Positions 41,791 to 51,388 of a stretch of 64,000 bases of DNA are shown here, in pieces (the first letter of the stretch is position 1; each line of letters begins with the position of its first letter). Source of the stretch: UBA2779 sp965232615. Lineage in GTDB: Bacteria > Spirochaetota > Spirochaetia > DSM-2461. Made by a program: the position numbers and the translations under genes. The notes below the pieces were generated by a model. It did no database searches and was not told the origin of the DNA. It saw only the letters and a list, made by a program, of their open reading frames with translations. Where the stretch lies: the NCBI GenBank assembly GCA_965232615.1, contig OZ246985.1, positions 1,984,001 to 2,048,000 on the forward strand, read 5' to 3'.

Positions 41791-44133
41791 TCAATCTTCT
41801 GTTATTGAACGCGCATCAACAACCACTGCCGATTCCATACCAGCAACGAGGATGTAGTGCCCCAATTTCACCGGTCTGGTGTTAGCCACTTCACCCAATG
41901 AAATCTTACCAAGTTCCCTGCCATTGCGTCGGTTGTAAACCCCAAGAGTGCCATCATTGCGACAAAGGTATAAGAAATCATCATCGACCATGGGTGGCGC
42001 GGATACACCTTCTATTGGCAGAAACCGTTCCTGACCTTCATGCACAGATAAGGCAAACACTCGACCTTTGCCATAGACGTATACAGTATCATTTGCTACG
42101 GCGAAATCAGTATATACAGGAATTACTTCACCCATTGCCAGTGATCGTTTCCATGCAATATTACTTCTATTCAGATTAACGGCTGAGATTTGACCCTTGA
42201 TACCAGCCAGAAAAGCGACATCACCAACGATAGCAGGAGATAATCCTGTCGGTTGGGTTACACCAGTTTCTATTCTACTCTCAACTACATAGCTCATAGA
42301 ATTAAAGATGAGCAAGAATCCATCATTATTCGGTAAGAGAATTTTGTTATTCCATATAGCTGGAGTTGACCTTGAACCACCAGGTATATCGACTGTTTTA
42401 ACTGATTCTCCTCCTGCATCAAATACCTCCAGAGTATCGTCACCAGGAAGAATCGTCATCCTGCCAGCCTTAACAACACGCCGGCCAAATTGATTTCTCT
42501 GATCGGCACTTAACGCTGTCTGTTTGAGTATTTTACCATACCGCATATCATGTACTGTGAATACTTCATTACCTATCGAATACACTTTACCATCAACTAG
42601 CGAAAGTGAAGCATATTCCAACCCATCATTTCCAGTTTCCCTGATCCAATCAAAGACCCCATCTTTTTGCAAGGTATACAGATAACCATTTCTTGTCATC
42701 ATTACAGCTTTACCGTCATTTGATGCCGGAGTACCAACACCCGGACTACGGAGAGAGACCTTTCCAACTATGGTATGTTTGTTCAATTTTAATTTAATGG
42801 CAGGTATATCCGGAGATATTATGATTACTTTATCCATCAGCATGGAATACCCTGGAGCGGAAATGCTCAGATCCAAACGATCACCCGGTCTTCCAGTAAT
42901 CTCAGTATGGCCTCGTCCACGCTGCTTGCCCCCAATCCATATGGTTGCATTTTCGGGTTCAACATCTATAGTAACAGTAATGGATGAAGTATCACCAGGA
43001 TTCTCCCTGCTACTTGATAACAGAATTTCCGGGTTGTTTAAAGGTTCATCAGCATCATCATTGAACAGTAGATCAACAACTAATGGAGTTCCAGCTCTTA
43101 CTCTCCTGGTTTTGACTCTGCCATCTGCAGCAATGGCTTTTACATTCAGTATTTCACCAACAGGGAAAGCACTGCTGACAGATTGCCGACCAGCTTTTTG
43201 ACCATTGATGAAAATATCTGCTTCATGGAGATCCGTGTTGAAACGGAGAGTTACCATTTGCCGGGATTCTTCTTTGGTGCTTGATAATGCAGCAAGAGAG
43301 TTAACCGCATCATCTATTGCAGCATCACTTTTCTCATCAATATCAGTCATCTCTACTTGTATGGATTTCAGCAGCAGGTTTAATTCTCCGATTAATCCCT
43401 TCATACTACCCCCCATCCCTTCTTCTACCCAGGAAGCAAGCTTAGCTTCAAGTTCGCTGAATGTTTCAGCATCGAAATTAGCTTCCTTTCCTGATGAAAC
43501 AACGGGCATCAGAGATCGTATCTCATTGAATTTCGCCACATCGGCTGAATGGTTACCGGCAAGAGCCAGAGATGGAGGTACAAGTAGAATTCCACCTTCA
43601 TTAACCGCAACATTGATAGTGCCATCAGTATCGACATCGACAAGGAACTGTGTACCGCGAACAGCACAAACTGCACCTGGAACGTTTACTTCGAAGGCAT
43701 CATTACCGGAAAGCTTCCTGACCCTGGATATAATTGACCCTGCAACCAGAGCACCCGAAGTCTGGGTATTGCTAGCAAATGCTCCTGCAATATCCAGCGA
43801 GTATTCAGTATCACTATTTATACGGACAACCCCTATATCCCCTATTTCGATTTCAACGAATGCATCCGAACCAGTAATAATCCGTTCACCGACCGCCAGG
43901 GTATCTCCAATATCGATATAACGCTCACCGGAAGAATTAGAAGCTTTTACATCACCAGAAAGGAAAACCACGGATACTTCAATATCATCGGCCTCTCCTA
44001 CTGCATTGGATGCCTTTGAAGTCTCCGGTTTTTGAGCAACATCCGCAGACTTACTCTTTGTACAACCAGTCGAAGCTGCAAAAATCAGTAAAACCATTCC
44101 TACGGCACTGCACAGTTTTGTTGACAATCTCAT
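41791..44133 (-). CDS. FecR/PEGA/beta-propeller lipoprotein
   Basis: Probable outer-surface or periplasmic lipoprotein, about 780 residues. A signal peptide with lipobox (MVLLIFAASTGC) begins at 44133, after AGGAGAGAGAG. Domain order: FecR-like sensing or scaffold domain (VFLSGDVKASNSSGERYIDIG to VPGAVCAVRGTQFLVDVD), a helical linker, two PEGA-type repeats (ATIWIGGKQRGRGHTEITG is the clearer), then a PQQ-like beta-propeller (GKAVMMTRNGYLYTLQKDG, VYVYGKGRVFALSVHEG). FecR domains and PEGA repeats are common in spirochaete envelope proteins, and the propeller suggests protein or ligand binding. No sigma factor gene is adjacent, so it is not a classical FecR anti-sigma factor. Role unknown. Confidence 0.8.
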   Translation of the reverse strand: MRLSTKLCSAVGMVLLIFAASTGCTKSKSADVAQKPETSKASNAVGEADDIEVSVVFLSGDVKASNSSGERYIDIGDTLAVGERIITGSDAFVEIEIGDIGVVRINSDTEYSLDIAGAFASNTQTSGALVAGSIISRVRKLSGNDAFEVNVPGAVCAVRGTQFLVDVDTDGTINVAVNEGGILLVPPSLALAGNHSADVAKFNEIRSLMPVVSSGKEANFDAETFSELEAKLASWVEEGMGGSMKGLIGELNLLLKSIQVEMTDIDEKSDAAIDDAVNSLAALSSTKEESRQMVTLRFNTDLHEADIFINGQKAGRQSVSSAFPVGEILNVKAIAADGRVKTRRVRAGTPLVVDLLFNDDADEPLNNPEILLSSSRENPGDTSSITVTIDVEPENATIWIGGKQRGRGHTEITGRPGDRLDLSISAPGYSMLMDKVIIISPDIPAIKLKLNKHTIVGKVSLRSPGVGTPASNDGKAVMMTRNGYLYTLQKDGVFDWIRETGNDGLEYASLSLVDGKVYSIGNEVFTVHDMRYGKILKQTALSADQRNQFGRRVVKAGRMTILPGDDTLEVFDAGGESVKTVDIPGGSRSTPAIWNNKILLPNNDGFLLIFNSMSYVVESRIETGVTQPTGLSPAIVGDVAFLAGIKGQISAVNLNRSNIAWKRSLAMGEVIPVYTDFAVANDTVYVYGKGRVFALSVHEGQERFLPIEGVSAPPMVDDDFLYLCRNDGTLGVYNRRNGRELGKISLGEVANTRPVKLGHYILVAGMESAVVVDARSITED

Positions 44134-44202
44134 CTTTCTCTCTCTCCTTTTATTATTGATATTACATGATTTATTTGAAACAAAGCACATTGCTATTAAT
44201 AA

Positions 44203-44231
44203 TATATACAAATGAAATGCTTTATTTTCAA
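44203..44231 (-). promoter_or_regulatory. Putative sigma70 promoter of the FecR-type gene
   Basis: On the minus strand TTGAAA and TATATA are 17 bp apart in an AT-rich region about 70 bp before the start codon. Confidence 0.5.
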
Positions 44232-44267
44232 GATAAAAAGGTGTTGTTAATATGATGATTTGTTGTA

Positions 44268-44523
44268 GGGTACCTCCAAAAAAACCGTTTTTGGAATTTG
44301 GCGCAGTGGCGGTGTGTTCCTCGGGCTACGCCCTGCGGTACACACCTGATTAAATTTTTTGTCGATACAAGATGGTAAAAGCGGAGCGTAGCTTAAGCGT
44401 TTGGCGGTGCGTTCCTCGGAGCTTTGCTCCTGCGGTACGCACCTGCTTACGTGAGCATTTTGACAACGCAGTAGCGGCAGAAAAGATCGAGTCAAGAACT
44501 CAATGGGTTTTTTAGAGGTGCCC
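44268..44523 (+). repeat. MITE-like element, copy i (two units)
   Basis: 256 bp, starting GGGTACCTCCAAAAAAACCG and ending GGGTTTTTTAGAGGTGCCC. TGTA is duplicated at 44264-44267 and 44524-44527. The first hairpin unit is a variant (CCTCGGGCTACGCCCTGCGG), the second is standard. Length is 160 plus 96. Confidence 0.95.
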
Positions 44524-44558
44524 TGTAATCAAAGTGTTCGGTTACAAAATTGAACTGA

Positions 44559-45197
44559 TTAAGCCTCAGGCGAATCAGTCAGAATTTCTTCTATAGCTGA
44601 TTTTTGTTCAGCATATGATTCGATTACCTGCTCAATATGGGATTCTGAGAGTAAATCCCGGATAACTGGTAATTCTTTCCTGGAAAAATGCAATGTCAAT
44701 ACAGGAAAAGACTTCCTGCCGCTACGATGGGAATCCACGCTTGATGATATTTCTGTGAGGATGAGGGCATAGTCTTTACCCTGTCTCACAAAACGCAGAA
44801 TACTATCCGTACTGTCAAAAAGATATGCGGCACCTTGATGACTGTAAGTGATATCTGGTTTGACTGTTGCGACATCCTTTAGGACAGTTTGATTGACATC
44901 CATTGCAAGAAGACGGGAACGCCACCAGGCCGCTTTGGCGGTTGACTCCTGAAAAATCTCCAGATCCTCACTGGTAAACATCCAGTTCACCTCATCCAGT
45001 CCAAAACCCTTATAGGCAATCAGTATCTCCAGGATTTGTCCAGTCTCATCTGTACTGAAGTATGCCATACCTTCCTGATACCCTTCAAAACTCTCCATTC
45101 CTACCTCAGTTTTACCTAATGAGACCGGGGCTGCTGAAATAAATTCAGTTCCAATACTGAGAAAAACAAATACTGTTAAAAAATGGAAGGTTCTCAT
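44559..45197 (-). CDS. Exported protein of unknown function
   Basis: About 212 residues. The N-terminal MRTFHFLTVFVFLSIGTEFISAAPVS is a signal peptide with a likely cut after ISAA, so the mature protein is periplasmic. The rest, including IAYKGFGLDEVNWMFTSEDLEIF and FPVLTLHFSRKELPVIRDLL, has alternating strands and helices but no family I recognise. Its stop is 36 bp from MITE copy i. No clear partner gene. Confidence 0.75.
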   Translation of the reverse strand: MRTFHFLTVFVFLSIGTEFISAAPVSLGKTEVGMESFEGYQEGMAYFSTDETGQILEILIAYKGFGLDEVNWMFTSEDLEIFQESTAKAAWWRSRLLAMDVNQTVLKDVATVKPDITYSHQGAAYLFDSTDSILRFVRQGKDYALILTEISSSVDSHRSGRKSFPVLTLHFSRKELPVIRDLLSESHIEQVIESYAEQKSAIEEILTDSPEA

Positions 45198-45480
45198 CAC
45201 CAATTAAACTATCGGTGAAAAAGGACATTTTTCAGGAGTGTTTTTTTTAATTTCACGGTACATCACTGATTCCTACATTCGTGAGCAATATTCACAAAAA
45301 GTACATTTTCTTGTAGGATGGCCCTGGACAGCTTAGCACTCTGATATGTTCTTCTCGGATATTCATGGCCTCAATCGTTTTGTTACCATAATACAACAAG
45401 AGAACATCCTCAAATATCATGAATACCCATCGAATAGTGGGACGTTGAGTCGGTTTATTCTTCTGGCTCTTCCAACTTTC
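45198..45480. other. Intergenic stretch next to the ISL3 relic
   Basis: No gene is recognised. It probably includes the 3' end of the ISL3 relic, but I could not find a paired inverted repeat. Confidence 0.4.
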
Positions 45481-46410
45481 CTATGGATACATATCCAATT
45501 TTCCGTAGTGAAAAAGTATCGCTGTTCTGAAATTTTCAAAATTCCTAAACCCTCTGGCGGTTGCTTTTATATGCTGGATCACACTGTTTATTCCTTCCGA
45601 GAATGCGTTGGTTACCCTGTGTTGGACAAATGTAAGAATGTTTGCAATATGCTTTTTTAGCATTTTTGCAGCTTTTATTATGGGTTTAAGTCTTGAATGT
45701 GCTGCTGAAAAATACCATCTCTTAAAATAGCCTGCGGCTTCCTCTGCGCTTTCAAAATCCCAGAGCACCTTTAACAATTCTTTTCTGTTCCATGCACGGC
45801 CAACAGACAGTTGGTTTAAATTAAGGGCCTTAAAATCACGTGTTTTTCTCTGTAAAATTTTCTCTGTTCTTCAACCAAAGATATTTGGTTCCTTTTAAGG
45901 TGTCGTTATTTCGGATTGAAAGTTGTTTATGTTCACTTCTACGCACTTTGTCAACAGCCTCATTCATATATTTCATTATGTGAAATCTGTCATGAACGAT
46001 ATCAGCGTTTGGTGCATATTTCTCCACTCCTGTAATATAGGGACTCCAAAAATCCAGGCTCACTGCTTCAACATAGTCTCTTTGCTCTTTTGAAAGACAA
46101 CTCCAAAGAGCATCCACAGTCTCCTTATTGTCTCATTTTTCCTTCTGGCAAGTCCCCGGCGAACAGCTCTTTTCATGATTGTATTCATCTCACTCCAGCT
46201 TATTCGCAAACCCAGGGACGTCTTGCTTATGTTTTTACTGCCTTCGAGAAATAATATCGCCATTGATTCAAACAGACTTGTGAACCTACTCGTCTCTTGT
46301 GCCCATGGAACCTTCAGTGTTTTGGTTTTATGTTCAGGGCATTTTACTCTGGGTATTCGGCAATGAATATATGTCTTTAATTGACAGGTATCCAAATGCC
46401 TCAATGTCCG
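45481..46410 (-). pseudogene. ISL3-family transposase, frameshifted and 5'-truncated
   Basis: Three pieces in different frames cover most of an ISL3 transposase: RHLDTCQLKTYIHCRIPRVK with CPEHKTKTLKVPWAQ (about 46410-46100); SLDFWSPYITGVEKYAPNAD and IVHDRFHIMKYMNEAVDKVR with catalytic Asp (46117-45836); and TNAFSEGINSVIQHIKATARGFRNF with the catalytic Glu region (45777-45481). The N-terminal zinc-binding start is missing at the junction with a lipA fragment. The frameshifts mean no active enzyme. Confidence 0.88.
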
Positions 46411-46800
46411 AAGAGCCAAAAAACAAGGGATTGCACACGGTGTGCGAAGAGGCCCGCTACCCCAATCTCCACGAATGCTGGAGCCAACACCGAACGGCCG
46501 CATTTCTGATCCTCGGGAATACCTGTACCCGTGCCTGCCGTTTCTGTGCCGTTAAGACCGGCACCTCAAGTCCGCCGGATCAATCAGAATCAGCAAGAAT
46601 CGCAGAGTCTGTGGAGTGTCCTGGCATTTCCCGCGCTGTGATTACCATGGTAACACGGGTTGATCTTCCCGACGGTGGAGCCGGGCATCTTGCCGCTGTG
46701 GGCCGGGCAGTTCATACCCGCTTGCCGGGGACAACGGTGGAACTGCTACGGCTATGTTGTACGGCGAATCCAGTCACACCCATAGCCGAGATGGAGTGCT
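46411..46800 (+). pseudogene. lipA: Lipoyl synthase (lipA) fragment
   Basis: The plus strand encodes NKGLHTVCEEARYPNLHECW, AAFLILGNTCTRACRFCAVK, ARIAESVECPGISRAVITMV and DLPDGGAGHLAAVGRAVHT, unmistakably the radical SAM part of LipA, including the CxxxCxxC cluster (CTRACRFC). Both the N-terminus and the C-terminal half are missing; the left edge joins the ISL3 relic and the right edge meets the metalloprotease gene. It cannot make active lipoyl synthase. Confidence 0.87.
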
Positions 46801-47359
46801 AGGAAAGATTGTATCGATCTTTCTTTCTGTTGCGCATTTGGGCAAAGTCATCAACTATGGAATTTTCATCTGGGCGTACAAACTCTCGTGCCCGCGTTTT
46901 ATAAAATCGATTCTTATCTATCAAAGCCAAACATCCAAACACCGAAGCCATGGATTCTGTTTTCTTAATAGGTTTCTCATGCCCCATAAGGGCACTCAGA
47001 AACAAGTGCCCCAATTCATGGGCAAGGCAGACCCGAAGCTGTGTGAGGTCCATGCAGGGGTGATAGTATATAATGAAGAAGCGATTTTTTTGGTACTGGG
47101 CAGTGCCGACTTCAAGTTCTGTATCGTTTTCGGGAAGTGCCCTCAAAACTATTTGAAAGAAGGGATGCCCTGTCCTCTCCCGAATAATGAGTTCCATGGA
47201 ACGAATAAGATGAGATAAAAACTGTGTTCTCAGTCCAGAACTCGGGGAATCTATGAAGCTTTCCTTGAATATTTTATGAATTACGCTGATATGTTTTTTG
47301 TCGAGTGCCAGCTTTGATGCAATATCCTTGATAAGTGCATCATCAATATCGAACGGCAC
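46799..47359 (-). CDS. ImmA/IrrE-type (M78) metallopeptidase
   Basis: A 186-residue zinc protease with the signature LRVCLAHELGHLFLSALMG (HExxH) and a downstream ESMASVFGCLALI that may supply the third ligand. Relatives (ImmA, IrrE) cleave repressors, and many M78 genes are toxin-antitoxin or phage-control partners. It lies 2 bp after a small gene in the same strand, so the two form an operon. Its 3' end meets the lipA fragment and an IS30 relic lies upstream, indicating an acquired island. Confidence 0.85.
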   Translation of the reverse strand: MPFDIDDALIKDIASKLALDKKHISVIHKIFKESFIDSPSSGLRTQFLSHLIRSMELIIRERTGHPFFQIVLRALPENDTELEVGTAQYQKNRFFIIYYHPCMDLTQLRVCLAHELGHLFLSALMGHEKPIKKTESMASVFGCLALIDKNRFYKTRAREFVRPDENSIVDDFAQMRNRKKDRYNLS

Positions 47360-47361
47360 AA

Positions 47362-47637
47362 CTATAAACCAGCCCTGTCGTATAGCTTATTCATTTCCCA
47401 TGCCTTTGAAATGAGCATTGATATCTCGCGCTGCAGTTTGTTCTCTTCGGCTATGTCGTCGGAATAGAAGGTGACAGGGTCTCCCATGGCTTTCCTCAGC
47501 AATCGGATTTTTTGTTCAGTCCCGCCAATTGCGAACTTTTGAAAAACCTCATTAACCCTTAGCCGTGTCGAACAGCCCTGAAGAGCGCCGATAACAATGT
47601 CGACGGTTTCTTGGTCGTCAATTATCGCCGTGCTCAT
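47362..47637 (-). CDS. Small partner protein of the M78 metallopeptidase
   Basis: 91 residues with no recognised family. The predicted structure looks helical: DDQETVDIVIGALQGCSTRLRVNEVF near the start and LQREISMLISKAWEMNKL at the end. It starts after GGAGGAAGAG, a good ribosome site, and ends 2 bp before the metallopeptidase gene. By context it could be the DNA-binding or substrate partner of the protease, as in ImmR/ImmA, but no helix-turn-helix signature is evident. Confidence 0.6.
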   Translation of the reverse strand: MSTAIIDDQETVDIVIGALQGCSTRLRVNEVFQKFAIGGTEQKIRLLRKAMGDPVTFYSDDIAEENKLQREISMLISKAWEMNKLYDRAGL

Positions 47638-47738
47638 CTCTTCCTCCTGATTTTATGGAAATAGTTATAACACGCTTAATGTACGGGCGATTGAAGAAAA
47701 TGTCAAGCATGATTTTGATTTCTGAGATCCGGGGTGAA

Positions 47739-48690
47739 TTGTAACATTAACTGTCCGCGATAAAGAGGGCAAAAGAAGCCCCATGAAACTCATGTATACT
47801 ATTTATATTGTATACGACTTATATGAAAAGAGAGGAGTTAACATGGGACAAGAACACAATAGCACAAGCTATAGAAAGGGACAACACTTCAATTGGGAGG
47901 AACGGCTAATTCTGGAAAGAATGATCCGCAAAAAAGGGAAGGACATGCTGACAATCAAACAGATGGCAATCATCCTGGATCGCCATGAAAGAAGTATACG
48001 GAGAGAGCTCAAACGAGGATCGGTTACACTTCAGAATAGTGATTTATCTGCATATATGACCTATAGCGCGGACATTGGCCAGAGAAAAGCCCGTAGGGAG
48101 CTTGAAGCAAAGGGACCAGCATTGAAGCTTGGTGCCGATTACAAATTTGTCAAGGAGACCCAGAAGCTCCTTAAAAAGAAATACAGCCCTGACTCAGTCA
48201 TAATGCATTATAAGAAGTACTCATGGCCAACGGGTACAAGAATCAGTACGAAAACCCTCTACCGGTATATCTATGAAGACCTACTGGGGAATGCCGAGAA
48301 TTATCTACTTCGGGGTAAAAGGAGGCGCAAGAATGGCTCAAATGGCCATAAGAGGCATAACAGAGTGAAATCAGCAATGAAAAGTATTTCGACCAGACCG
48401 GCGTATATTAGAGAACGACTATTTACTACGCGCACCCATACTCATCGTGGGAACGGGGAAGTAATGAAAATGCCAATGGCTTAATACGGCGATTCATACC
48501 TAAAAGTTGTGATATTGGCCGTTACAGCAAGAAGGATATAAAAATGATACAGGATTGGGTGAACAACGACCCACGGCGGATACTGGGTGGTAAGTCGGCC
48601 AATGAGGCTATCGGAATTCATCTTTCATCTGATAGCTTGAGGTATAAGAGAGCATGAGTTTCATGAAAAAGTGGACAGTTAACTTGACAA
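47739..48690 (+). mobile_element. IS30-family remnant
   Basis: About 950 bp with terminal inverted repeats TTGTAACATTAACTGTCC at 47739 and, inward from 48690, TTGTCAAGTTAACTGTCC. It carries a deleted transposase gene. Confidence 0.82.
47843..48656 (+). pseudogene. IS30-family transposase, internally deleted
   Basis: The N-terminal part from MGQEHNSTSYRKGQHFNW is intact and shows the helix-turn-helix (LTIKQMAIILDRHERSIRREL) and KTLYRYIYEDLL, up to about residue 190. Then about 100 residues with the first catalytic acidic residues are deleted. A frameshift follows. The C-terminal ENANGLIRRFIPK, with the catalytic Glu, and LGGKSANEAIG follow in another frame to 48656. Confidence 0.86.
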
Positions 48691-48857
48691 GTTACCGGAA
48701 CACTTCAGAATTAGCTCACGAAGGTAGGCTGATTTACAAACATCTCTATAAACCCGCTTCAGGAAGCAAACCACTCTACCACAGTTTCCCGAAGTATGAG
48801 TATCAACAATGAGCGTATCTGAATCCATGCGAATCGATCCGGGATATGAACCCGAAA

Positions 48858-49994
48858 TCATACCTGCATCCAGGCTCCCTGCACATCTGAAGATTTTTTC
48901 ACAGCATCAATGACCATCTGAACTTTCAATCCATCATTTATGTCGGGAGATGGATGTAAGCCCTGAGTTATTCTATTGAGAAATATGTACTGATTCTCTG
49001 CATGAGAACGAATCCATCCGATGGGAGTCCGGGCAGGAGGGACTTTGGCTCCCGGATAGTACTGTGCGGTTTCCAGACGCTGCCAGCCTCTTTCCCCTCC
49101 AAAGCTACCTGCGGAATTGGCCTCATCAAAGTAATACAGGTAACCGGGATCCATGAGATCAAATTTTAATGCACCCCTCTCCCCATAAATACATATTCGT
49201 AAATCATCCATTGTACCGGTAGCAAAACGGGACACCTCTACTGTTCCTGTTGATCCATTTTTCATACGGGCTCTAAACCAGGCGGCATCATCCACCGTAA
49301 CCGGAACCATGTCCTTTGAACCCTTACTGACCGGTCTTTCCTTGATAATTGTTTCCAACTGACCCTGGACAGAATCAAAATCACCTATGAGGAAGTGGAT
49401 CAGATCGATGACATGGGAACCAAGATCACCCAATGCTCCTGATCCGCTACTGTCTTTCTTCATACGCCAGGATATGGGACGCTGGGGATTTTGATAGCCC
49501 GTATGAAGATATTCAGCCCGCCAGGTAAAAATCCGGCCAATGCGGCCAATTTCAATGATTTCCCGAGCCTTGAGTATCGCAGGGATGAACCTGTACTGAA
49601 ATACCATCCCAAAAAGCCCATTGAAATCTTTAACTGCAGCAGCAATATCATCCGCATCATCCAGGGTTCCAGCCAGAGGTTTCTCACAGTACACGGCTTT
49701 CCCTGCTTTCAATGCAGCCAGGACCACTGGTTTGTGCAGATTGTTGGGAAGAGAAACATCAATCACATCGATGACCGGATCAGCCATCATCTCATCCATG
49801 CTGGTGGTCCACTTATTAAACTGACCTTCCTCCGCCGCTGCTCTGGCAGTTTCCGATGAGGATGTACAAACTGTGTGCAGACAGGGACGGGGTATGGTTC
49901 CTGGATAGAGAAATGGCAACTCTCCATAATTCAACGCATGTACCCGCCCAATCATACCGTAACCAGCTAAACCTATGTTGATTTTGTCTTTCAA
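48858..49994 (-). CDS. Gfo/Idh/MocA family NAD(P)-dependent oxidoreductase
   Basis: A 378-residue sugar or inositol dehydrogenase-type enzyme. The Rossmann start NIGLAGYGMIGRVHALNY binds NAD(P); EKPLAGTLDDADDIA has the EKP catalytic Lys; LGDLGSHVIDLIHFLIGD has the conserved substrate-binding Asp and His. The C-terminal domain includes DDAAWFRARMKNGSTGTVEVSR. Its substrate cannot be named. It appears monocistronic and is near the IS30 relic. Confidence 0.92.
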   Translation of the reverse strand: MKDKINIGLAGYGMIGRVHALNYGELPFLYPGTIPRPCLHTVCTSSSETARAAAEEGQFNKWTTSMDEMMADPVIDVIDVSLPNNLHKPVVLAALKAGKAVYCEKPLAGTLDDADDIAAAVKDFNGLFGMVFQYRFIPAILKAREIIEIGRIGRIFTWRAEYLHTGYQNPQRPISWRMKKDSSGSGALGDLGSHVIDLIHFLIGDFDSVQGQLETIIKERPVSKGSKDMVPVTVDDAAWFRARMKNGSTGTVEVSRFATGTMDDLRICIYGERGALKFDLMDPGYLYYFDEANSAGSFGGERGWQRLETAQYYPGAKVPPARTPIGWIRSHAENQYIFLNRITQGLHPSPDINDGLKVQMVIDAVKKSSDVQGAWMQV

Positions 49995-50190
49995 GTAATA
50001 ATTAGCCCCTACTTCGGCAGGATTTCGGAAAAGATGATAGTACTCATACTCAATGTTGTCGACAAAGAGGATGGACCTGTATTAAGAATACCGGGGAGCT
50101 CTACCCTCCCCACACTCCACCTTCAATCCCAGTTATCTGATGGCGGCCTTTACCAGATACGTCTGTGCTGCAAAATGGTTTCTGCCCGGT
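49995..50190. other. Intergenic stretch without a convincing gene
   Basis: Only weak reading frames occur between the oxidoreductase start and the fabV stop. No terminator or RNA is recognised. Confidence 0.5.
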
Positions 50191-51363
50191 CTATCCGAGC
50201 ATACTCACCTCTTTCCCATAATCCACGTCATCCCATTCAAAGCCGTGAAGCTGCATGAAATCACTACGATAACCTTCAATGTCGGTCAGACTCTTAAGAT
50301 TGTTCCTATTGACAGCGCCCCATAAAGAACGAACTTCATCCTGGACATCATCCCTCATTTCCCAATCATCCAGACGTACTAAACCCTCAGAATCCCGGAC
50401 TGTACCATCCGCACCGTATACCCTGGAGGCCAGCATTCGGTACATCTGCTCAATACATCCCTCATGGATACCTTTTTCTTTCATAATCTTAAAAATCAGG
50501 GATATGTACAGGGGTACGACGGGGATAACAGAGCTGGCGCGTGTTACCAGGGCTTTATTAACCGAGACAAATGCTTCACCGTCCATGCTGGATAATCTGG
50601 TATTGAGCTCTTTTGCCGTTTTCTCCAGATGTTCCTTGGCGGCACCGATAGTACCTGCCCTGTACACATCGTATGTAACTTCCGGACCGATGTAGGAATA
50701 AGCAACGGTTTTTGTACCGTCTGCAAGAACACCGGCTTCCATCAAAGCATCAATCCAGAGTTCCCAGTCTTCACCTCCCATAACCTTGACCGTCTGGGCT
50801 TCCTCATCTCCTTCAGCAGGATTTATGGAAGCCTCCTCAACAGTTCCTTTGATGAAGTCCACGGACTTGGCCCTGTATACCTTGCCGACAGGCTTAAGGA
50901 CAGACCGGTAAGTAACACCAGTATCGGGATCTTTGCGCATTGGAGAAGCAATCGAGTAGACCACAAGATCCACCTGACCAAACAGCTCTTTAATCCTCTG
51001 AATGACCACCCTCCGTGTCTCATGAGAGAAGGCATCAGCATTGAGACTTTCGGCCGTCAGACCAATGGCCCCGGCCTCTTCATCGAAGTATTTATTGCTA
51101 TACCAGCCAGGGCTTGCAGGCTTACGTTCTGTGGGTTCCCGTTCAAATGAAACACTGAGCGTTCCAGCACCACCACCAAAAGCTGAGGCAATTCGCGTTG
51201 CCAGACCGTAGCCAGTTGAACCGCCAATAATCAATACCCGCTTTGGCATGTTGATGGGATCCTGACTTCTGACATAGGCAATCTGCTGTTTAAGGGCTTT
51301 TTTAAGACCTGCTGGATGAGCTGTGAGACATACACCGCCGATAATTTTGGGTTCTATAACCAT
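50191..51363 (-). CDS. fabV: Trans-2-enoyl-CoA/enoyl-ACP reductase FabV
   Basis: NADH-dependent reduction of enoyl-ACP (or enoyl-CoA), the last step of the fatty-acid cycle. The Treponema denticola relative (TER) is well studied. The 390-residue protein begins MVIEPKIIGGVCLTAHPAGLKK and has the nucleotide-binding VLIIGGSTGYGLATRIASAFGGG. Its catalytic Y-x8-K motif is in YSYIGPEVTYDVYRAGTIGAAK, preceded by VDLVVYSIASP. The ATG at 51363 follows AAGGAAGG; the 14 residues before are inside fabZ. It is the last gene of fabH-G-F-Z-V, which supports a biosynthetic role. Confidence 0.95.
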   Translation of the reverse strand: MVIEPKIIGGVCLTAHPAGLKKALKQQIAYVRSQDPINMPKRVLIIGGSTGYGLATRIASAFGGGAGTLSVSFEREPTERKPASPGWYSNKYFDEEAGAIGLTAESLNADAFSHETRRVVIQRIKELFGQVDLVVYSIASPMRKDPDTGVTYRSVLKPVGKVYRAKSVDFIKGTVEEASINPAEGDEEAQTVKVMGGEDWELWIDALMEAGVLADGTKTVAYSYIGPEVTYDVYRAGTIGAAKEHLEKTAKELNTRLSSMDGEAFVSVNKALVTRASSVIPVVPLYISLIFKIMKEKGIHEGCIEQMYRMLASRVYGADGTVRDSEGLVRLDDWEMRDDVQDEVRSLWGAVNRNNLKSLTDIEGYRSDFMQLHGFEWDDVDYGKEVSMLG

Positions 51364-51388
51364 GTAAACCTTCCTTGACTGTTCTCTG

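Noticed and set aside
46299..46802. Reading the 167-codon frame as a functional lipoyl synthase
   Set aside because: It starts inside the ISL3 relic and stops before half of the LipA fold is complete.
50034..50258. 74-codon frame between the oxidoreductase and fabV
   Set aside because: Runs into fabV on the opposite strand, with low-complexity composition and no ribosome site.
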